DNA of 10,202 nt, from assembly GCA_038202885.1 (NCBI GenBank), contig JBBREP010000112.1, positions 1 to 10,202 of the forward strand, read 5' to 3'. Source of the stretch: JBBREP01 sp038202885. Lineage in GTDB: Bacteria > Actinomycetota > Acidimicrobiia > IMCC26256 > PALSA-610. Every line of letters begins with the position of its first letter. Position 1 is the stretch's first letter. The notes beneath the pieces were generated by a model. It saw nothing but the letters and a program-made list of their open reading frames with translations, did not search any database and was not told the origin of the DNA. Shown here piece after piece: positions 5,577 through 10,202 of this stretch. Position numbers and translations under genes: made by a program.

Positions 5577-6572
5577 ATGACGCACGCCCGTCTCGAGTTC
5601 CCGTACACGAGAACGACCGGACCTGTGATCGGGGCGTTGCTCACCGCGATTCGCGACGGCCGGATCGTTGGAAGCCGTATCGGTGGGCGGGTCCTGTGCC
5701 CCCCGATGGAATACGACCCGGTCACGGCGGACGCGCTCGTGGGCGGCGAACCCGAACTGGTGGAGATTGGTCCGGGTGGCACCGTCGGGCCGTGGACCTG
5801 GGTCGCGCATCCGACGCCCAAACACCCCTTCGACCATCCTTTCGCGTTCGCCTTGATCACCCTCGACGGCGCCGATACTGCGCTGGTGCATGCGGTCGAT
5901 GCCGGGAGCATCGACGCCATGACGACGGGGATGCGTGTGCAGGCGCAGTTCGCGGCCGAGCCCCGCGGCGCGATCACCGACCTCTGGTTCGTCCCCGAGG
6001 GCCACGAAAGCCCCTCGGGGCGCGAGCCGCACGGTGGAGATACGCCACCCGTCACAAGTACGGAACACCTGATTTCGCTCGAGATCACCGAACCGTTGCT
6101 GGCGCACCGCGTGCGCTTCGCGCAAGGGTTGCTCGACGGCAAGATCATCGGGCAGCGTTCGAGCGCGAGCGGCATGGTGTTCGTGCCCGGCCGCGGTTAC
6201 GACAACCTCGAGCGCGTGCTGCTCACCGAAGCCGACGACGTGGTGTGCTCCGACCGTGGGAGCGTGAGCGCGTTCACCGTCATCACGCCCGTGCAGTACT
6301 ACGGACAGCAGGAGACCGAGCCGTACATTCGCGCGTCGATCCTGCTCGACGGCGCCGACCAAGCACTCATCGGTGTCGATATCCGCGACATCCCCGTCGC
6401 CGAGTTCCGCGTCGGCATGCGCGTGCAGGCGGTGTGGCGGCCCGAAGGTGAACGCGACGTCTCCGAGCTCGACAATCGTTGGGGCGGTATCTGGGAACAC
6501 GTCATCGAACGGTGGCAGCCCACAGGCGAGCCCGACGCCGACCCCCGCGCACTGGAGAAGTATTCGTTTTGA
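5577..6572 (+). CDS. Double DUF35/OB-fold protein, Rv3521-like, partner of thiolase-fold proteins
   Basis: A 331-residue protein built from two DUF35-like OB-fold halves, about residues 12-140 and 168-292. The halves echo each other: GPVIGALLTAIRDGRIVGSR versus RVRFAQGLLDGKIIGQR, and GMRVQAQF versus GMRVQAVW. DUF35 proteins bind thiolase-fold enzymes (for example ChsH2 with Ltp2) or carry acyl-CoA substrates. The usual four-cysteine zinc ribbon is gone: the first half has one cysteine there (Cys41) and the second has none. The arrangement DUF35, Ltp4-like, Ltp3-like matches Rv3521-Rv3523 of Mycobacterium tuberculosis, as I recall them. ATG 5577 is preferred because the homology-like part begins with HARLEFPYTRTTGP. 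A longer frame from 5445 reads as low-complexity and crosses the divergent promoter. The TGA overlaps the next gene's TTG. Confidence 0.85.
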   Translation: MTHARLEFPYTRTTGPVIGALLTAIRDGRIVGSRIGGRVLCPPMEYDPVTADALVGGEPELVEIGPGGTVGPWTWVAHPTPKHPFDHPFAFALITLDGADTALVHAVDAGSIDAMTTGMRVQAQFAAEPRGAITDLWFVPEGHESPSGREPHGGDTPPVTSTEHLISLEITEPLLAHRVRFAQGLLDGKIIGQRSSASGMVFVPGRGYDNLERVLLTEADDVVCSDRGSVSAFTVITPVQYYGQQETEPYIRASILLDGADQALIGVDIRDIPVAEFRVGMRVQAVWRPEGERDVSELDNRWGGIWEHVIERWQPTGEPDADPRALEKYSF

Positions 6573-7693
6573 ACGCCTCGACAGCACACAAGCGCTATGT
6601 GCCGGCGCGTGACGTCGCGATCGTGGCGACGGCGCAGACGCCGTGCTCGCGCAGCTATGCCGACACCGAACCGTCGATGATCATGCGCTGCGTCAACTCG
6701 CTGCTCGACGACACCGGGTTGCAGCGCTCCGATCTCGAGTTCACGATTGCCGGAAGTTGCGACTACCTCTCGGGGATGCCGTTCGCGTTCGTGTCGAACA
6801 TCGACGGTGTTGGCGCGTGGCCGCCGGTGTACGAATCGCACGTCGAGATGGACGCGGCGTGGGCGCTGCACGAAGCGTGGCTGCGGCTCCAGCTTGGCGA
6901 CATCGACGTGGCGATCGTGATTGGTTCGGGTAAGTCATCGCCGGGCCGCCCGCGTGAGGTGTATGCGCTGCAAACCGACCCGTACACAATGGCGCCGCTC
7001 GGTCTCGACACGATCTCACTCGCCGGGATTCAGGGCCGTGCGCTGCTCGACGCCCATGTCGCGACCGAGGCCGATTTCGCCGAGGTCGTGTCACGTAGCC
7101 GCCGCAGCGCGCTGGCGAACCCGAACGCGCAAGTCGCGCGTGACGACACGATCGATGCGCTGCTGGCCGAACCGTATTTCTCGGCGCCGCTGCGGCGCCA
7201 CGACCTGCCGCCCATCTCCGACGGCGCCGCGGCGGTGATCATCGCGGCCGGTGATCGGGCGCGCGCGATCACCGATGGGTCGACGGTCGGGTTTTCGAGG
7301 CCGGTATGGATTCGAGGCATGGACCATCGCATCGAGTCGCATCATCCCGGGCTTCGCGATCTCACGCAATCGCCGTCGACCGAGCGCGCAGCGATCGAAG
7401 CAGGTGTCCACGAAGGTGGCATCGACGTCGCCGAGCTGATGGTGAACTACAGCCCCGAAGAGATCGTGTTGCGCAGGGCGTTGGGGTTTCCGTCGTTGGC
7501 CACTGACGACACCGACATCAACCCGTCGGGCGGTCCGCTCGCCGGCCATCCGGTGATGGCGACGGGGCTGGTGCGTGTGATCGAGGTGGCGAATCGCATC
7601 GGTGCTGGCACGGCGCATCGCGGCGTCGCCCACGCATCGAGCGGACCGTGCCTGCAACAGAACTTGGTGTGCGTGCTCGAAGGAGATCGCTGA
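6569..7693 (+). CDS. Thiolase-fold lipid-transfer-type protein, Ltp4-like
   Basis: A 374-residue thiolase-superfamily protein of the non-specific lipid-transfer (SCP2-thiolase) branch, cytosolic, and the second gene of the DUF35 operon. The C-terminal half keeps GGPLAGHPVMATG (321-333, His327) and SGPCLQQN (Cys361), equivalents of the thiolase His and second Cys. The N-terminal nucleophile is missing: where a CxxG motif is expected the sequence reads SHVEMDAAWALHEAW (about 90-104). Classical thiolysis is therefore unlikely, and retro-aldol cleavage with the DUF35 partner, as in Ltp2-ChsH2, is an inference. The start is TTG at 6569, overlapping the previous TGA as TTGA, with GGAGAAG (6554-6560) eight bases ahead. 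A longer frame from 6479 would lie inside the previous gene. Confidence 0.86.
   Translation: MNASTAHKRYVPARDVAIVATAQTPCSRSYADTEPSMIMRCVNSLLDDTGLQRSDLEFTIAGSCDYLSGMPFAFVSNIDGVGAWPPVYESHVEMDAAWALHEAWLRLQLGDIDVAIVIGSGKSSPGRPREVYALQTDPYTMAPLGLDTISLAGIQGRALLDAHVATEADFAEVVSRSRRSALANPNAQVARDDTIDALLAEPYFSAPLRRHDLPPISDGAAAVIIAAGDRARAITDGSTVGFSRPVWIRGMDHRIESHHPGLRDLTQSPSTERAAIEAGVHEGGIDVAELMVNYSPEEIVLRRALGFPSLATDDTDINPSGGPLAGHPVMATGLVRVIEVANRIGAGTAHRGVAHASSGPCLQQNLVCVLEGDR
7681..7685 (+). promoter_or_regulatory. Shine-Dalgarno deciding the start of the Ltp3-like gene
   Basis: AGGAG lies inside the end of the Ltp4-like gene, seven bases before the ATG at 7693. It supports this start over an earlier in-frame ATG at 7648, which lies deep in the upstream gene. 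Confidence 0.65.
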
Positions 7694-8847
7694 TGGCCCG
7701 CCCGTGCGCTGTCGTGGGGATCGGTCAAACGAAGTACGCCAAGCGCCTCGACGTATCGCTCGACGGTCTCGTCCGCATCGCTGCGCTGCGCGCGCTTGAA
7801 GACGCAGGGATGACGTTCGCCGACATCGATGCCATCGTGATCGGCAAAGCACCCGACGCGCTCGAAGGCGTGATGATGCCCGAGCTCTCGCTCGCCGATG
7901 CGCTCGGTGCCGTGGGCAAGCCGATCCACCGAGTGCACACCGCGGGTTCGGTCGGCGCGTCGACCGCGATCACCGGCGTGACGCTCGTGGAGTCGGGTCG
8001 CTACGACCGTGTGCTCGTGGTGTGTTACGAAAAACAGTCGGAGGGCAATGCCACCTGGGCGCTGTCGGGGGGACGATCCGGCGGCCAAGGTGCCGGAGGC
8101 TCGTTCGCGCCGTGGATCCGCAGCTACATCCAACGTTCGGGCGCGCCCGAGCACATTGGCTGGAAGGTTGCGGTCAAAGATCGCCTGAACGCGCTGAAGA
8201 ACCCGTACGCGCACCTGCACCTCCCCGACATCTCGATCGAGAAGGTGCGCGAGTCGCCGATGTTGTGGGACCCCCTGCATTTCTTGGAGTCATGCCCATC
8301 GTCGGACGGCGCTGCGGCGATCGTGCTCGCGTGCGAAGACGTGGCCCGCAAGGCGCCGCAGCCGCCTGCGTGGGTGATCGCGCACGCCAAACGCACAGAG
8401 TTCTCGTCGTTTCCCGGACGCGACACCGTGCGGATCGTCGCGGGAATCGATTGTGCCGAAGCGCTGTATCGCAAGGCCGGTATCACGAACCCGATCGAAC
8501 AGATCGACTGCGCCGAGCTCTACGTGCCGTTCTCCTGGTACGAACCGATGTGGCTCGAAGGCCATCTGATCTGTCCTGAGGGCGACGGGTGGAAGCTCAC
8601 CGACGCCGGCGACACCGAGATCGGCGGACGATTCCCCGTGAACATGTCGGGCGGCGTGCTGTCATCGAACGCCATCGGCGCGTCAGGTCTGATCCGGTGC
8701 CTCGAGGCTGCGAACCAAGTGCGCGGCACAGCCGGCGACTATCAAGTGGACGGTGCCCGGGTCGCGCTCGGCCACGCGTACGGCGGCGCGGCCCAGTACT
8801 TCGCCATGTGGATCGTCGCCAACGAGCTCAACCCCACCTACAAGTAA
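7693..8847 (+). CDS. Thiolase-fold lipid-transfer-type protein, Ltp3-like
   Basis: A 384-residue thiolase-superfamily protein, last gene of the DUF35 operon. It opens with the typical CAVVGIGQTKYAKRLD and has the SCP2-thiolase landmarks CPSSDGAAAIVL (201-212) and SGGVLSSNAIGASGLIR (319-335). The catalytic set is altered at every point. The expected CxxG nucleophile region reads VHTAGSVGAST (81-91) with no cysteine, the GHP of true thiolases is SNA (325-327), and the last motif is GHAYGGAAQY (360-369) with no cysteine. It probably acts as a non-thiolytic partner, such as a retro-aldolase or structural subunit, with the DUF35 and Ltp4-like proteins; this is inference. The ATG at 7693 shares its A with the previous TGA (TGATG) and has AGGAG upstream. 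The position matches Rv3523 in the mycobacterial trio. Confidence 0.87.
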   Translation: MARPCAVVGIGQTKYAKRLDVSLDGLVRIAALRALEDAGMTFADIDAIVIGKAPDALEGVMMPELSLADALGAVGKPIHRVHTAGSVGASTAITGVTLVESGRYDRVLVVCYEKQSEGNATWALSGGRSGGQGAGGSFAPWIRSYIQRSGAPEHIGWKVAVKDRLNALKNPYAHLHLPDISIEKVRESPMLWDPLHFLESCPSSDGAAAIVLACEDVARKAPQPPAWVIAHAKRTEFSSFPGRDTVRIVAGIDCAEALYRKAGITNPIEQIDCAELYVPFSWYEPMWLEGHLICPEGDGWKLTDAGDTEIGGRFPVNMSGGVLSSNAIGASGLIRCLEAANQVRGTAGDYQVDGARVALGHAYGGAAQYFAMWIVANELNPTYK

Positions 8848-8888
8848 CGCAGGGCGCGCCCAACCGTTTGCCGATCTAGCCGTCGCCC

Positions 8889-8906
8889 GTGCCGCTGGAG
8901 CGGCAC
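8889..8906. terminator. Hairpin between convergent genes, probable terminator
   Basis: GTGCCGC (8889-8895) and GCGGCAC (8900-8906) pair around the tetraloop TGGA. The hairpin lies 42 bases after the DUF35 operon and 23 bases beyond the stop of the converging LysM gene. It can serve both directions. No T-tract follows, as is common in high-GC actinobacteria. Confidence 0.52.
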
Positions 8907-8928
8907 ACGGTCGGGGGGCATCGCCTGC

Positions 8929-9663
8929 TTATGGGAGTGCGACGACCTCGCCTGGGAAGATGAGGTTCGGATTCCCCGAGCGCAGCCGGTGTCGGTTCAG
9001 ATCGATGACGCGTCGCCAGTAGGCCGCCGTGCTCGCGTTGTCGTGGGGTAACCCGCGCCGTGCGAGCTCAGCGGCCGCGATGGTCCACAGGTTGTCGCCG
9101 CGCACGACGACGTGCGCGCGAGTGTCGCCGTCCGGACGCGGTACGGGGTCGGCGGCCGGGGGCGAGGGTGCGACAGGGGGCGCAGATCGAGGCGCGCCAC
9201 GCACGAACGGTGCGATCGCGCCTCGATCGCTGCGCGGTGCGCCGCGCACGTATGGAGGCGCGCTCGTCGAGATCGTGGTCGTACGGCGGGTGTGGGCCGC
9301 CGCGCCGACAGCTTCGGCCGAGCGCATCGGCAGCGTCGCGCTCGCGGCGATGGTCACGACCAGGAGCCGGTCGAGTGCGGCGCGCAGGCTCGCCGGAGTT
9401 GCAATGTCGAGCCAACGCATGCGTCGCCAGGCCCGGACCGTGCGACGGAGCCAGGATGCGAGGATCGACATACAGAGCCAACCCCACACCGCGACCGCGC
9501 CACACCACGCGCTGGCCAGCAGCGCTGCCTCGCTCGTGGCAAGGTCGGCCATCGCCGCCGCGCGCAAGCGCACGAGGGCGACGCCCACCGCGCCGCCGAG
9601 CAGGCAAGTACACGCCAGCACGGCGAACGCCCGCGCTCGGAGCTCACGTGTCCCGCCGTCCAT
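8929..9663 (-). CDS. Membrane protein with C-terminal LysM domain
   Basis: A 244-residue protein with hydrophobic segments at about 12-31, 44-70 and 97-112, a Pro/Ala/Arg-rich linker (about 125-182) with the heptad VRGAPRS twice, and a C-terminal LysM domain (about 183-243: HVVVRGDNLWTIAAAEL, then NPNLIFPGEVVALP). LysM domains bind peptidoglycan or chitin-type glycans. With the helices in the membrane, the LysM part would sit at the cell wall; this is inference. About 19 residues (RRGLPHDNASTAAYWRRVI) lie between the two LysM halves, an insertion common in actinobacterial members. ATG 9663 is chosen because a -10-like CATCAT ends exactly six bases before it, giving a leaderless start. A TTG at 9699 in the same frame coincides with the -35 and is unlikely. 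It is divergent from the gene at 9719. Confidence 0.82.
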   Translation of the reverse strand: MDGGTRELRARAFAVLACTCLLGGAVGVALVRLRAAAMADLATSEAALLASAWCGAVAVWGWLCMSILASWLRRTVRAWRRMRWLDIATPASLRAALDRLLVVTIAASATLPMRSAEAVGAAAHTRRTTTISTSAPPYVRGAPRSDRGAIAPFVRGAPRSAPPVAPSPPAADPVPRPDGDTRAHVVVRGDNLWTIAAAELARRGLPHDNASTAAYWRRVIDLNRHRLRSGNPNLIFPGEVVALP

Positions 9664-9669
9664 GCCGGA

Positions 9670-9699
9670 ATGATGCCAGAGCACTTGAAAGCACGTCAA
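9670..9699 (-). promoter_or_regulatory. Leaderless promoter of the LysM gene
   Basis: On the minus strand, TTGACG (9699-9694) and CATCAT (9675-9670) are 18 bases apart. Six bases follow before the ATG at 9663, placing the transcription start on the A of the start codon. The -35 is close to consensus. The -10 keeps the critical second A and last T. Confidence 0.55.
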
Positions 9700-9712
9700 G
9701 TTGTGTCATCAT
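9685..9712 (+). promoter_or_regulatory. Leaderless promoter of the rightward membrane protein gene
   Basis: On the plus strand, TTGAAA (9685-9690) and CATCAT (9707-9712) are 16 bases apart. Six bases follow before the ATG at 9719, the same geometry as the opposing LysM promoter, with which it overlaps. The identical -10 hexamer and spacing on both sides strengthen each call. Confidence 0.5.
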
Positions 9713-9718
9713 GGATAT

Positions 9719-10202
9719 ATGGACGATGAGTGGAGCGCGATGGCTGCGGGCAGCGCCGACGATGTGGTGGCGCGGTTACGGGCTCGGCTGGCCGAGTACG
9801 ACGACGCTCCGGCGCACCGCCTCCGAGGGCTTCGCCGACTCCACCTGCCGTCGTGGCCGTCGTGGTCGTCGTTTCCTGATCGGGCGAGCCTTACGCGGTG
9901 TGCGCAACGCCTGCGTCGACATTGGGTCGGGGTCGGACTCGCGGTCGCAGTCGGGGGTGCGGGCATAGCCGCGGGCGGGATCGCCCTCGGGGCCGGCGGG
10001 GGGCGGTCCTCTGCCACTCCGTCGCCACCTGCGGCTGCGGCGACCCCAGGGTCCGAGATGGGCGCGTCTGATATCGGAGCGTCTGATCGTGGCCGGGTCA
10101 CGGTGCGCTCGACGACAACCATGGTGTCGCCCACGACCGTCGCGGTGCTGACGCGCATCCCGGGGGCCTGGCGATCGTCATGCCGGCCGGCGCCGGCCCT
10201 CG
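9719..10202 (+). CDS. Single-helix membrane protein, N-terminal part (runs off right edge)
   Basis: The first 161 codons of a protein continuing past the window. The visible part has an acidic, then arginine-rich cytosolic region (DDVVARLRARLAEYDD, then HRLRGLRRLHLPSWPSW), one transmembrane helix (about 69-93, HWVGVGLAVAVGG onward), and a Ser/Pro/Thr/Ala-rich outer linker from about 96. This layout is typical of the N-terminus of actinobacterial ComEA-like DNA-uptake proteins, but the diagnostic SLBB and helix-hairpin-helix domains are not seen in this frame. In the alternative frame from 10087, the sequence GADAHPGGLAIVMPAGAG resembles the start of an SLBB domain, so a frameshift or sequencing error is possible. 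The ATG at 9719 is preferred over the out-of-frame ATG at 9711 because of the promoter spacing. ComEA remains a guess. Confidence 0.6.
   Translation, partial: MDDEWSAMAAGSADDVVARLRARLAEYDDAPAHRLRGLRRLHLPSWPSWSSFPDRASLTRCAQRLRRHWVGVGLAVAVGGAGIAAGGIALGAGGGRSSATPSPPAAAATPGSEMGASDIGASDRGRVTVRSTTTMVSPTTVAVLTRIPGAWRSSCRPAPAL

Noticed and set aside
5247..6587. 446-codon open frame on the minus strand opposite the DUF35 gene
   Set aside because: The composition is that of a mirror frame, with no recognisable fold, and it crosses from one real gene into another.
9709..10158. 149-codon open frame on the minus strand opposite the right-end membrane gene
   Set aside because: It mirrors the Ser/Pro/Ala-rich linker of the plus-strand gene, and its end runs into the divergent promoters.

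Overview
The window is very GC-rich, with GTG and TTG starts, 1-4 base start/stop overlaps and apparent leaderless promoters. Together with a Rv3521-Rv3523-like gene trio (double DUF35 protein plus two thiolase-fold lipid-transfer-type proteins), this points to an actinobacterium. The environmental class Acidimicrobiia is a plausible guess but is not proven. No rRNA, tRNA, insertion sequence or CRISPR was seen.

Layout. Positions 1-204 (-) hold the N-terminus of a short-chain dehydrogenase (SDR). A complete SDR lies divergently at 314-1117 (+). It converges on a leftward four-gene operon (3360 down to 1208): a hot-dog-fold MaoC_N/FAS1-like dehydratase, a SnoaL-like (NTF2-fold) protein, a DUF2889 protein and a small conserved actinobacterial protein. 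The first three are joined by GTGA stop/start overlaps. Positions 3361-3660 are a repeat-rich intergenic segment. A secreted or membrane-anchored galactose/glyoxal-oxidase-like copper radical oxidase follows at 3661-5403 (-), with a good -35/-10 promoter and a strong Shine-Dalgarno. Divergent from it is a tight rightward operon (5577-8847): a double DUF35/OB-fold protein, an Ltp4-like thiolase and an Ltp3-like thiolase. At the right end a LysM membrane protein (8929-9663, -) and an incomplete one-helix membrane protein (9719 to the edge, +) diverge from two overlapping, apparently leaderless promoters.

How the genes may work together (inference): the SDRs, a MaoC-type hydratase half, a SnoaL-type putative dehydratase and DUF35/thiolase-fold proteins are the kinds of enzymes used for acyl-CoA side-chain or ring degradation of steroid- or terpenoid-like substrates. 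The DUF35 protein lacks its zinc-ribbon cysteines. Both thiolase-fold proteins lack the N-terminal nucleophilic cysteine, so retro-aldol or another non-thiolytic chemistry is likelier than classical thiolysis. The substrate cannot be read from the sequence. The copper radical oxidase and the right-end pair are probably independent units.
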